Origin: Corynebacterium glaucum
GTDB taxonomy: Bacteria > Actinomycetota > Actinomycetes > Mycobacteriales > Mycobacteriaceae
DNA: 64,000 nt
Assembly: GCF_002287505.1 (NCBI RefSeq)
Contig: NZ_CP019688.1
Location: 2,034,674 to 2,098,673, forward strand
Direction of reading: 5' to 3'
The first letter of the stretch is position 1. Each line of letters begins with the position of its first letter. The translations under genes were made by a program, and so were the position numbers. Under the pieces are notes generated by a model that did no database searches, was not told the origin of the DNA, and saw only the letters and a list, made by a program, of their open reading frames with translations. Below, piece after piece: positions 54,921-63,136 of this stretch.

Positions 54921-55346
54921 GTGAAGGAGCCCGGAGCTTCGTGGACCACAGTGACCGCAACCGTAGGCGAGATCGAGGCAGCGCTGAACAAGTGGCTGAC
55001 TCATAGCCACGGGTTGGGACTCACCGATTTTCGTGCGCTGACTCTACTCAGCGAGGCCCCAGATCACGAACTGCGAATCACTGAACTATCCACACAGGTC
55101 GGACTCAACCAAAGCTCAACAACCCGACTTGTTGCACGACTCGAAACCAAGGGTCTTGTTGTGCGAGATACCTGCCCGGACGATGGCCGCGGAATCTACG
55201 CAGTTATCACCGAGGCCGGGCTCAACTTGGTACACACACTGGCCGTGCCCTACGTCGAACGCCTCCAGACGCTGGTCGCCAGCACGATCACCAATGACCC
55301 AGCAACGAGCCGTGCTTTCAGCACCATCCTCAACTACCCGTCCTGA
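54921..55346 (+). CDS. MarR-family transcriptional regulator
   Basis: 141 residues. Winged helix LRITELSTQVGLNQSSTTRLVARLETKGLVVRD, wing with DDGRGIYAVITEAG, flanked by dimerisation helices. GGAGAG precedes GTG 54921. It probably represses the DsbA-deaminase-SMR operon that follows. Confidence 0.88.
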   Translation: MKEPGASWTTVTATVGEIEAALNKWLTHSHGLGLTDFRALTLLSEAPDHELRITELSTQVGLNQSSTTRLVARLETKGLVVRDTCPDDGRGIYAVITEAGLNLVHTLAVPYVERLQTLVASTITNDPATSRAFSTILNYPS

Positions 55347-55417
55347 CCCTTCAACCCGCCCTGCCAAGACCAATCCATACCCATATACATGCATGTGCAT
55401 ACAGTAAGGAGAGTACT

Positions 55418-56032
55418 GTGACACCAATTATTGTTGACGTGTACGTCGACTACGTCTGCCCGTTTTGTTTTCTGGTCGAACCGGCCATCGAGGAGCTGAA
55501 ACGTGACCGCGACGTGCAGCTCAGGGTTCGGCCGTTCGAGTTGCGCCCCGACCCGGTACCCACCTTGCGACCAGAGGATGAGTACTTGCCGCGCGTATGG
55601 CGCGATTCGGTCTACCCCATGGCCGAGCGCGTGAATGTACCGGTAAGGCTACCGAGTGTTTCGCCGCAACCTCGCACAGAAAAGGCGTTCCTTGTGCTGC
55701 AGCTCGCTCAAGAGCACGGCGTTGCTGAGGCCTACTCGCGAGCGGTGTTCGCGGCCTTCTTCCAGGAGGACCGCGACATCGGCGACGAGGACGTAATAGT
55801 CAACATCGCTGAGAGCGTAGGAATTGAAGCCGCTTTAGCCCGCCAAGCCATGAGAAGCCCCGAGCGGCTACGTCAACATCGAGCTGACTTGGCTTACGCC
55901 ACCGAGACGGTCGGCGTGACCGCAGTTCCCAGCTTCGTTGTCAACGGCAAGCTCCTCCAAGGCATCCCCAGCGCGACCCGGCTGAAGAACGCTGTCGACG
56001 CAGCGTATACCTCTGGAGGCCAGGATGACTGA
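55418..56032 (+). CDS. DsbA-family oxidoreductase (FrnE-like)
   Basis: 204 residues. Thioredoxin fold with CPFC in YVDYVCPFCFLVEPA, a long helical insert, and the cis-Pro in VGVTAVPSFVVNGK. No signal peptide, so it acts in the cytoplasm, like FrnE. GTG start with AAGGAG upstream. Overlaps the deaminase by 8 nt. Confidence 0.88.
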   Translation: MTPIIVDVYVDYVCPFCFLVEPAIEELKRDRDVQLRVRPFELRPDPVPTLRPEDEYLPRVWRDSVYPMAERVNVPVRLPSVSPQPRTEKAFLVLQLAQEHGVAEAYSRAVFAAFFQEDRDIGDEDVIVNIAESVGIEAALARQAMRSPERLRQHRADLAYATETVGVTAVPSFVVNGKLLQGIPSATRLKNAVDAAYTSGGQDD

Positions 56033-56492
56033 CTTCTTACAACATGTGCTGACCAAAGCTGTCGCCGCATCGTTGGCCCATGTTGAGAGCGGCGGCATTC
56101 CGTTCGTTGGAGTGATCGTCGACGGTGAACGAGTGCTCTCGGAGTTTGGCGTTAACCGCGTTCACGAAACCGGCGACCCAACGGCTCACGCCGAGATCGT
56201 CGCCATCCGTGATGCCCTCGCGGCCTCTGGACGTACTGAGCTTCGCGGCACGATCCTGCTGGCCACGGGTGAACCGTGCGGCATGTGCTACCGATACGCC
56301 CTCGACACAGGAATCACTGACATTCGTGTGGCCGTCCCCCGCGACGAGGTCGCAGCACTCGGCTTCGACTATCGCGATAGCTATCGATCTTTCGGGATTA
56401 CGGACACGATCCGGGGCTCTCACATGCACCCTCTGCGAGTGCCCGGTGATACCGAACCCTTCACTCGCTTCCTCAGCCTCCACAACATCTGA
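56025..56492 (+). CDS. zinc-dependent nucleoside/guanine-type deaminase
   Basis: 155 residues, cytidine-deaminase-like fold. DPTAHAEIVAIRDAL (His and catalytic Glu) and GEPCGMCYRYAL (two zinc Cys) form the active site, as in guanine deaminase and tRNA adenosine deaminase-like proteins. Base specificity is unknown. Overlaps the DsbA-like gene; the SMR pair follows. Confidence 0.88.
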   Translation: MTDFLQHVLTKAVAASLAHVESGGIPFVGVIVDGERVLSEFGVNRVHETGDPTAHAEIVAIRDALAASGRTELRGTILLATGEPCGMCYRYALDTGITDIRVAVPRDEVAALGFDYRDSYRSFGITDTIRGSHMHPLRVPGDTEPFTRFLSLHNI

Positions 56493-56514
56493 CCCAACGG
56501 AAAGGACCGTTGCC

Positions 56515-56835
56515 ATGCAGTGGCTTTACCTCTCTATCGCCGTCGTCTTCGAAGTCACGGTCGGGATCGCAGCCGGAAAGGCTCAAGGTTTCCGAAACAT
56601 CCCCTGGACAATTGCGACCTTGATCAGTGGCGCCATCGCTACCTTCTTCCTGAGCCTCGCGCTTCTCTCCTTCGATGTCGGCGTCGGCTACGCCCTATGG
56701 ACCTCCCTCGCCGGTGTCGGGATCGTTATCGTCGGTGCTCTCTTCCTCAACCAGCGGTTGACCTGGAAGAAGCTCCTCGGCATCGCCATCGTCATCGTCG
56801 GAGTTGTCGGTCTCAACCTCGCAGGTTCCGCCTAG
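56515..56835 (+). CDS. small multidrug resistance (SMR) transporter subunit 1
   Basis: 106 residues, four membrane segments. The membrane Glu is in AVVFEVTVGIAAGKAQGF; GVGYALWTSLAGVGIVIVGA is the SMR signature. AAGGACC lies before the ATG. It is followed 34 nt later by a second SMR gene, so the pump is probably a heterodimer, like YkkCD or EbrAB. It exports cationic compounds in exchange for protons. Confidence 0.92.
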   Translation: MQWLYLSIAVVFEVTVGIAAGKAQGFRNIPWTIATLISGAIATFFLSLALLSFDVGVGYALWTSLAGVGIVIVGALFLNQRLTWKKLLGIAIVIVGVVGLNLAGSA

Positions 56836-56869
56836 GCCAACAGCAAACTATTGAAAAGGAGAATCCATC

Positions 56870-57271
56870 ATGACTACCACCAACACGGACACCGTCACTT
56901 CAACTCAAACTAGCAATGCTGGACCATGGGCTGCGCTTTTGCTCGCGGGTGCCTTCGAGGTCGGCTATGCCCTGAGCGTCAACGGCAGCCGGGGCTTCAC
57001 CAATCTATCGTGGTCTCTTGTCGCACTCGTGTTCTTCTTGTGCACCTTGTACTTCCTCAGCGTCGCGCTGAAGCGCATCGATGTTGGCATCGGCTACGCC
57101 GTGTGGGCAGGAATCGGAGCTGTCGGGTCAGCCGTTCTCGGCCCTGTCTTCTTCGACGAATCCTTCACCACATCCAAGGCCATCTGGCTCGCCGTAATCA
57201 TTGCTGGAGTCGTCTGGCTCAAGCTTGCCGACAGCACGAAACTCAATTCCCGTACGGATGCAGTAAGCTGA
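56870..57271 (+). CDS. small multidrug resistance (SMR) transporter subunit 2
   Basis: 133 residues. A 20-residue Thr/Asn-rich N-terminal tail precedes four membrane segments with AGAFEVGYALSVNGSRGF (membrane Glu) and GIGYAVWAGIGAVGSAVLGP. The long tail and short C-terminal tail distinguish it from subunit 1. AAAAGGAG lies before the ATG. Confidence 0.92.
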   Translation: MTTTNTDTVTSTQTSNAGPWAALLLAGAFEVGYALSVNGSRGFTNLSWSLVALVFFLCTLYFLSVALKRIDVGIGYAVWAGIGAVGSAVLGPVFFDESFTTSKAIWLAVIIAGVVWLKLADSTKLNSRTDAVS

Positions 57272-57384
57272 GCCAGGAAGTGCTTGCTGCTAAGCATTGG
57301 AGTCCCTCTCCCGGGGCAGAGAGGGCAATAAGGCCCGAGCTGCAACCATCCAAGATGGCTTGGTCTCGAGCCTTACCAGTAAAG

Positions 57385-57457
57385 TGGAGCTAACGGGATT
57401 CGAACCCGTGACCCCCACACTGCCAGTGTGGTGCGCTACCAACTGCGCCATAGCCCC
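57385..57457 (-). tRNA. tRNA-Ala (anticodon GGC)
   Basis: On the minus strand acceptor GGGGCTA pairs with TAGCTCC (one G-T), discriminator A. The anticodon arm CCACA CTGGCAG TGTGG gives GGC. T arm GGGTTCGAATCCC. Confidence 0.96.
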
Positions 57458-57548
57458 TTGTTTCGGAGAGCTTCCACCTACCGCGTTGGCGGCGAGAAGC
57501 AACTCCGCTCAATATACCGGCCGCCCCATGGGCGGCCAAATCCCCAGG

Positions 57549-58292
57549 TTAGTTACTCTTGGAGTTCTTGAGGGTCTCCACCCACTGGTCACGAGGCGCG
57601 CCGAGTTCCTCGGCATCAGTGCCGTCGATAAGCACGCGCGGCGTCCACGCTTTACCCTTCAGCTCCTCCTGGTGCTTCGAGTTCTCAGCACCCATCTCCT
57701 GCGCGGTCTCGATGAACTTGCCGTCGCGGATGTCCATAATGGCTTGGTCAGACGCGCCCCAGTCGGCCGCCAAATCCGCGATGGCGTTGTTGTCGATCTG
57801 CGAATACACGCTCTGCTGGTTCACAAACAAGTAATCGCGCAGCGTGAACGCGACATCGTAGTCACCGGTCGCGAGCAGGGCGAGCATTGCCGCCAAACCA
57901 GTGGTGGAGTGGCCCACCTCTCCGCGGTCAAGGTTGGTCATCGGACGCAGATCCACGCGAATTTCTCCAGCCTTGAGCGCCTCGATCATTTGCGCGTCAG
58001 CGGCCACGTGCAACTCCGCACAGTAGGAGCAAGAAAAGTCCTCGTAGTAGTCAGCGACTGGGGCATCCGCGTTCGATCCGCTAAGCCGGATCACACTATC
58101 GCCTCCAGCCCATTCCACGTTGATGCCCGAGACATCAATCACTTCATCCTGCTTCGCCTGGGTTTGCTCCGCACGGCCTTTGTACACGATCATGCCGATC
58201 ACCAGTGCGGCGATAGCCAGCACGGCCAACACGGCCCAAAGGAAGGCCGAATTGCCCTTGGAGTTCGGGTTCTCAACTTTGCGGGTACTCAC
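57549..58292 (-). CDS. membrane-anchored DsbA-like thioredoxin-domain protein
   Basis: 247 residues. An N-terminal membrane anchor (about 17-38) is followed by a DsbA-type domain with CSYC in YYEDFSCSYCAELH and a cis-Pro in WTPRVLIDG. It faces outward and forms or isomerises disulphides in exported proteins. Its upstream neighbour is a MauE-like membrane protein, a common redox partner. Confidence 0.88.
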   Translation of the reverse strand: MSTRKVENPNSKGNSAFLWAVLAVLAIAALVIGMIVYKGRAEQTQAKQDEVIDVSGINVEWAGGDSVIRLSGSNADAPVADYYEDFSCSYCAELHVAADAQMIEALKAGEIRVDLRPMTNLDRGEVGHSTTGLAAMLALLATGDYDVAFTLRDYLFVNQQSVYSQIDNNAIADLAADWGASDQAIMDIRDGKFIETAQEMGAENSKHQEELKGKAWTPRVLIDGTDAEELGAPRDQWVETLKNSKSN

Positions 58293-58310
58293 GATTAGGT
58301 CTCCTGTTAT

Positions 58311-58832
58311 TTACGGGTAAATTGCGAACTTCTTAAATGGTCGCCACATCATGAACGCGGTGACGGCCAGATATGCCACGTCGCGCCAGATCGATTTCAG
58401 CAGCGCCCCCTCTTGGGGATCCGCCGTCGCGGGGTCAAAACAACCGCAATCAATCACCAGGCCACGAGTGTGCGCTGAGTACAGGCCCATGATGAAGATC
58501 AGCAGCACCCCAATCGACACCCCGCCCGCCCAACGGATCTTGATGCCGAGCAGCAGCAGCAAACCGCCAGCCAACTCGAGCGGGCCGATCACCTGCGCAA
58601 TGAGGTCCGACCAATACGGGGTGAAGATCTCGTAGGCCTCGACCGTCTGCACCATGTTGATGTGTGACTCGGTGACTTTCTGCCACCCGGCATTGATCCA
58701 CACGTAGGCCATGCCGAATCGGGCCAGCGCGGAGAGGATGTCCAGCACAAGCTCCCCGGTACTGCGGGTGGCGGTGCCAGCTTGCGTTGTTGCCGTGTCG
58801 TCGGCAGGCTTGACTGCGGTAGAAGAACTCAC
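58311..58832 (-). CDS. MauE/DoxX-family membrane protein
   Basis: 173 residues, four membrane segments. RFGMAYVWINAGWQKV, IGPLELAGGLLLLLGI and GLVIDCGCFDP match MauE/DoxX; the CxC pair in DCGCF may take part in electron transfer. It lies 18 nt before the DsbA-like gene, so the two probably act together. Confidence 0.87.
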   Translation of the reverse strand: MSSSTAVKPADDTATTQAGTATRSTGELVLDILSALARFGMAYVWINAGWQKVTESHINMVQTVEAYEIFTPYWSDLIAQVIGPLELAGGLLLLLGIKIRWAGGVSIGVLLIFIMGLYSAHTRGLVIDCGCFDPATADPQEGALLKSIWRDVAYLAVTAFMMWRPFKKFAIYP

Positions 58833-58903
58833 CTGATTGACCCTAGTCCACGCCCCGCCCTGCGGGAACGAGACGCGGGTGTGTCACTGGTTACTCCCGA
58901 GAT

Positions 58904-60562
58904 CTACTGCCCCAGCACCTCGGAGACGATTGCAACCGCTTCGTCTTGCACCTGCTTCAAGTGCGCTTCACCGTTGAAGGACTCGGCGTAAATCTTGTAC
59001 TTGTCCTCGGTGCCGGACGGACGCGCCGCGAACCAGGCGTTTTCGGTGGTCACCTTGAGCCCGCCGATGGCAGCGCCGTTGCCCGGTGCCTCGGTGAGCT
59101 TCGCGGTAATCGCCTCGCCCGCCAGCTCGGTTGCCGGCACTTGCTCCGGGGACAGCGCCTTTAACGTCGCCTTCTGCTCGCGGTTCGCCGGTGCGTCAAT
59201 ACGCGCGTAGGCCGGCTGGCCGAACGCATCCTGGAGCTCGTGGTAGCGCTCCGACGGGGTCTTGCCCGTCACCGCGGTGATCTCCGCAGCGAGCAGGTCC
59301 AGGATCAAACCGTCCTTATCGGTCGACCACACGGTGCCATCCTTGCGCAGGAAGGATGCGCCTGCGGATTCTTCTCCGCCGAAGCCCACGGAGCCGTCGA
59401 TAAGCCCGGGCACGAACCACTTGAATCCGACCGGGACCTCAACGAGCTTGCGGCCGAGCGATGCAACTACCCGGTCAATCATGGACGAGGACACGAGTGT
59501 CTTGCCCACTGCCGTGCCCTCGGACCAGCCGTCGCGGTGGCTGAATAGGTACTCGATGGCCACAGCCAGGTAGTGGTTCGGGTTCATCAGGCCAGCGTCC
59601 GGAGTGACAATGCCGTGGCGGTCCGCGTCCGCGTCGTTGCCGGTGGCGATGTCGTACTTGTTTCGGTTGTGCACCAGCGAGGCCATGGAATTCGGCGAGG
59701 AGCAATCCATGCGGATCTTGCCGTCGGTGTCCAGCGTCATGAACCGCCAGGTCGCGTCAACCTCCGGGTTGACCACGGTGAGGTTCAAGCCGTGTGCTTC
59801 CGCGATCGCGCCCCAGTAATCCACCGAGGCGCCGCCCATGGGGTCAGCCCCGATCGAGAGGTTGGAGCCGCGGATCGCCTCGATATCGATCACGTTGACC
59901 AGGTCCGCAACGTAGCGCTGCTTGAACTCGAAGCGGCCCGCGCGCTCATCCAGCACGCCGCTTACCGACGCCCGCTGCACGCCCTCCAGCCCGCGGACCA
60001 GGTACTCGTTCGCGCGCTGCGCAATCCAGTCGGTCGCGTCGGTGCCGGCCGGGCCGCCGTTCGGCGGGTTGTACTTGAAGCCACCGTCGCGCGGCGGGTT
60101 ATGCGACGGCGTGATCACGATGCCGTCGGCACGCTTCGGATCGGTGCCGGTCACACCACCAGAGAGCTGCGCGTTGTGGGATAGAATCGCGTGCGACACC
60201 GCCGGTGTCGGGGTGTAGCGACCCTCCGCGTCCACCAGCACCTCGACGCCGTTGGCCAGCAGCACCTCCATTGCGGAGATCATCGCCGGCTCGCTGAGCG
60301 CGTGGGTATCGCGGCCGATGTATACCGGGCCGCCGATGGAGTTTTCGCGGCGGTAATCCACAATCGCCTGCGTCGTAGCCAGGATGTGCGCCTCGTTGAA
60401 CGCGTTGTCCAGGCTGGAGCCGCGGTGGCCGGAGGTACCGAACGCGACCTGCTGATCCGGGTCGGAAGCGTCGATGTCGCGGGTGTAATACGCCGTGACC
60501 AGTTCGGCGATGTCGATCAAGTCCTCGGGGCGGGCCGGCTGTCCGGCGCGTTCGTGTGCCAT
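58904..60562 (-). CDS. pgm: phosphoglucomutase
   Basis: 552 residues. Phospho-Ser loop [18 protein letters not shown], metal loop [16 protein letters not shown], sugar loop [10 protein letters not shown] and phosphate loop [15 protein letters not shown]. It interconverts glucose 1- and 6-phosphate for glycogen, trehalose and cell-wall sugars. AAGGAG lies before the ATG. Confidence 0.96.
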   Translation of the reverse strand: MAHERAGQPARPEDLIDIAELVTAYYTRDIDASDPDQQVAFGTSGHRGSSLDNAFNEAHILATTQAIVDYRRENSIGGPVYIGRDTHALSEPAMISAMEVLLANGVEVLVDAEGRYTPTPAVSHAILSHNAQLSGGVTGTDPKRADGIVITPSHNPPRDGGFKYNPPNGGPAGTDATDWIAQRANEYLVRGLEGVQRASVSGVLDERAGRFEFKQRYVADLVNVIDIEAIRGSNLSIGADPMGGASVDYWGAIAEAHGLNLTVVNPEVDATWRFMTLDTDGKIRMDCSSPNSMASLVHNRNKYDIATGNDADADRHGIVTPDAGLMNPNHYLAVAIEYLFSHRDGWSEGTAVGKTLVSSSMIDRVVASLGRKLVEVPVGFKWFVPGLIDGSVGFGGEESAGASFLRKDGTVWSTDKDGLILDLLAAEITAVTGKTPSERYHELQDAFGQPAYARIDAPANREQKATLKALSPEQVPATELAGEAITAKLTEAPGNGAAIGGLKVTTENAWFAARPSGTEDKYKIYAESFNGEAHLKQVQDEAVAIVSEVLGQ

Positions 60563-60662
60563 GGTCGTGCTCCTTGTCGCGGGGTGTGGAAGTGTGCTTT
60601 AACGCGAGGCTACACCGACTGCGAGGTACGTCATCACAAGCCAGCGCAAGGCTCTGGGCACC

Positions 60663-61001
60663 ATGGGCCGCAGGGGCGGTAAGAAAGCCGCCCAGCTGTG
60701 GGAAACAGACCCCGGCGGCGACTATGCGCAAAGTCGCCGAGAGGCACTGGAAGCAGCTCATGCAAAGCGCGAAATAAGCAGTGAGCTTTTGGGAACGCGT
60801 ATGCGGATGCTTTTCCTAGAAGCGAATGTGTTGGGAGCTTCTTTTAAGCGATTGGGTGAGATGCTCGACATGTTCTTAACTGAACGCCGCTATCCTGCGG
60901 GCGGCGTAGCAGGCAGCCAAACCGGCCCACATGGAGCATGCGAGAGCACCTCTCTACAAGATGGCCAAGGCTCCAGTCGCCAACTAACCTCCTTCGTCTG
61001 A
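60663..61001 (+). CDS. hypothetical protein (doubtful)
   Basis: 112 residues. A basic start (MGRRGGKKAAQLWE), a helical Ala/Glu/Arg middle and a Gly/Ser-rich end; no family recognised. Weak SD. It fills the space between divergent pgm and hmp. It may be a real small gene or chance. Confidence 0.3.
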   Translation: MGRRGGKKAAQLWETDPGGDYAQSRREALEAAHAKREISSELLGTRMRMLFLEANVLGASFKRLGEMLDMFLTERRYPAGGVAGSQTGPHGACESTSLQDGQGSSRQLTSFV

Positions 61002-61109
61002 GGGGCCATCCAATCCCGCCCCAGGTGGCTAGGTTGTGGTGACTTCACCCCCTTATTAAACACGGATAAACTCGGTTATAAACATTCCGTCCCGTGAGAG
61101 GATCACCAC

Positions 61110-62282
61110 GTGTTCGTCACCGATCTGCCCGACACCAAATCAGCCCACTTAAGTCCGGAACACAGCGAAACCGTCAGGGCAACGCTGCCTTTGGTCGGGG
61201 AAAATATCGAAACCATCACCCGCGTCTTTTACTCCAAGATGTTCGCCGCGCACCCGGAGTTGCTCTCCGACCTGTTCAACCGAGGTAATCAGAAACAGGG
61301 TGCCCAGCAGAAAGCACTGGCAGCTTCGGTGGCCACCTTCGCCGCGCAGCTGGTTGACCCGGACGCACCCGACCCGGTGATGATGCTCGACCGTATTGCC
61401 CATAAGCATGTTTCACTCGGCATCACCCCCGACCAGTATCAGATCGTCCATGACAACCTCATGGCCGCCATCGTCGATGTGCTGGGGGATGCCGTCACGC
61501 CGGAGGTCGCGGAAGCCTGGGACAAGGTCTACTGGCTCATGGCGGACGTTCTGATCAAACACGAGGCCAAGCTCTACGCCTCCGATAACGTGACCCCCAG
61601 TGAAGTGTTTCGCACCGCAACGGTCACCGAGAAGAAAAGGCTCAGCGAGGATGTGACTGCCTACACTTTGACCGGGGACTTCTCGGTGCCGCGACCGGGT
61701 CAGTACACCTCCGTCGGTGTTAAGCTTCCCGACGGTGCTCGACAGCTGCGCCAGTATTCCATCATCGGTGGTGACGCGAACCATTACCGCATCGCGGTTC
61801 TCACCGAGGGTGAGGTTTCCACCTTCTTGCGCGACAACATTGAAGTCGGAGACACCATGGATGCGACCCTCGCCGCTGGCGACCTGGTCCTCCATGAAGG
61901 GGACAACTCGGTAGTGCTCGTCTCATCCGGTATCGGCTCCACTCCAATGGTAAGTATTCTCGGTCATCTCGCCGCAGAAGAGCCGAGCCGCAAGGTGACA
62001 TACATCCACGCAGATGTAAGCGAAGAATCCTGGGCTCAGCGCGAGGAATCGCGCGAGCTCATTGCCTCAATCGCGGATGCAACAATGGGAGTGTCTTTCA
62101 GGGATGCCGGTCAGCGGGTGAACATCGCGGAATACGACCTTGCTGGTGCCGATGTCTATCTCTGCGGCGGTGTGACATTTCTGCAGGCTCTGCGCGCCGA
62201 CATTGAAGCCCTGCCGGTCGACAAATCCCCCAAGGGTGTCTACTTCGAGCTGTTCAGCCCGAATGATTGGCTCGTGGGTTAA
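61110..62282 (+). CDS. hmp: flavohaemoprotein nitric oxide dioxygenase
   Basis: 390 residues. N-terminal globin with proximal His in DRIAHKHVSLGITPDQY, then an FAD domain (RQLRQYSIIG) and an NAD domain (SSGIGSTPMVSILGHL, then VYLCGGVTFLQAL). It converts NO to nitrate in the cytoplasm. GTG start after GAGAGGATC. Upstream, TATAAA at about 61077 could be its -10. Confidence 0.95.
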   Translation: MFVTDLPDTKSAHLSPEHSETVRATLPLVGENIETITRVFYSKMFAAHPELLSDLFNRGNQKQGAQQKALAASVATFAAQLVDPDAPDPVMMLDRIAHKHVSLGITPDQYQIVHDNLMAAIVDVLGDAVTPEVAEAWDKVYWLMADVLIKHEAKLYASDNVTPSEVFRTATVTEKKRLSEDVTAYTLTGDFSVPRPGQYTSVGVKLPDGARQLRQYSIIGGDANHYRIAVLTEGEVSTFLRDNIEVGDTMDATLAAGDLVLHEGDNSVVLVSSGIGSTPMVSILGHLAAEEPSRKVTYIHADVSEESWAQREESRELIASIADATMGVSFRDAGQRVNIAEYDLAGADVYLCGGVTFLQALRADIEALPVDKSPKGVYFELFSPNDWLVG

Positions 62283-62306
62283 ACCCCCGGAGTCTCGCCG
62301 GGGGTT
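62282..62306 (+). terminator. terminator after hmp
   Basis: AACCCCCGG and CCGGGGGTT form a perfect 9-bp stem that includes the hmp stop region; no long T-run follows. Confidence 0.65.
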
Positions 62307-62391
62307 GCGCCGAAACGCACCCCACACTGTCCCGGCCTGTCGAAGGGGAATAGGCTAACCGCCTCTGCATTCTCAAGTACACTTCACCGAC

Positions 62392-62730
62392 GTGCCTGTT
62401 CAGAGTGGAAAAGAACCCCTGCTTGTGGGTCTCGGTGCCGGGCTGGGGGCGCTCGCGCGCTTCCTCATCGTGGCTGCTGTGCCCACCGTCGGCCTCGCCG
62501 CCGAGTTCGCGCTCACGCTGGCCATCAACATCGTCGGCAGTTTCGCCATGGGCGCGCTCAAACCCGGGCCATTTATCGGCGTCGGTTTCCTCGGCGGGTT
62601 CACCACCTTCTCCGCGCTCGCCCTTGCGTCGGCGCAGGCGTCGGCACTCGCCGCGCTGGTGTTCATGGTGCTCAGTTTCGTCGGTTGCGTGTGCGCCTGG
62701 CTCGCAGGTGACAGGTTGAGGGGGGCTTAG
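62392..62730 (+). CDS. crcB: fluoride channel CrcB/Fluc subunit 1
   Basis: 112 residues, four membrane segments. LGALARFLI, AINIVGSFAMGAL and GFLGGFTTFSALAL (central Phe/Thr/Ser of the fluoride path) are the CrcB signatures. The GTG start lies 7 nt after no clear SD. Paired with a second crcB 4 nt downstream; the functional channel is a dual-topology or heterodimeric pair that releases fluoride. Confidence 0.93.
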   Translation: MPVQSGKEPLLVGLGAGLGALARFLIVAAVPTVGLAAEFALTLAINIVGSFAMGALKPGPFIGVGFLGGFTTFSALALASAQASALAALVFMVLSFVGCVCAWLAGDRLRGA

Positions 62731-62734
62731 GGCC

Positions 62735-63112
62735 ATGCTTATCGACGTCTCCGCCAACCCCACCACCCTCATCACCGCTACCGTCGCTGTGTTCCTGGGC
62801 GGCGCGCTGGGAGGCCTCGCTCGCTGGGCGCTGTCCCAGATCCCCGCTGATCGGGTCGGCACTTTCGCTGCCAACATGGCCGGTGCCACCATTCTGGGAT
62901 TCGTTGCCGGCGCCCCAGAAGTGTGGCAACTTGCTGCAGGCGTCGGTTTCGCCGGCGCGCTGTCCACCTGGTCGACCCTGGCCAAGGAGATCGGCGAGCT
63001 GATCAAGACCAAGAATTACGGCGAGGCCGCGCGCTACGTGGCCTGGACCGCGGCGCTCGGCATCGTGAGCGCGTACTTCGGCCTCATGTGGGGCGCGCGC
63101 GGCTTCGCTTAG
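62735..63112 (+). CDS. crcB: fluoride channel CrcB/Fluc subunit 2
   Basis: 125 residues, four membrane segments. GGALGGLARWAL and FAANMAGATILGFVAG, then GFAGALSTWSTLAKEIGEL; the third segment motif STWST replaces the usual TTFST. Translated from an ATG 4 nt after subunit 1. Confidence 0.92.
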   Translation: MLIDVSANPTTLITATVAVFLGGALGGLARWALSQIPADRVGTFAANMAGATILGFVAGAPEVWQLAAGVGFAGALSTWSTLAKEIGELIKTKNYGEAARYVAWTAALGIVSAYFGLMWGARGFA

Positions 63113-63136
63113 TCCGCGCTACTGAGTCTGCGCTGG

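Noticed and set aside
62340..62391. Fluoride riboswitch before the crcB pair
   Set aside because: The conserved GATGG and GGTGATGG-type core and pseudoknot bases were not found.
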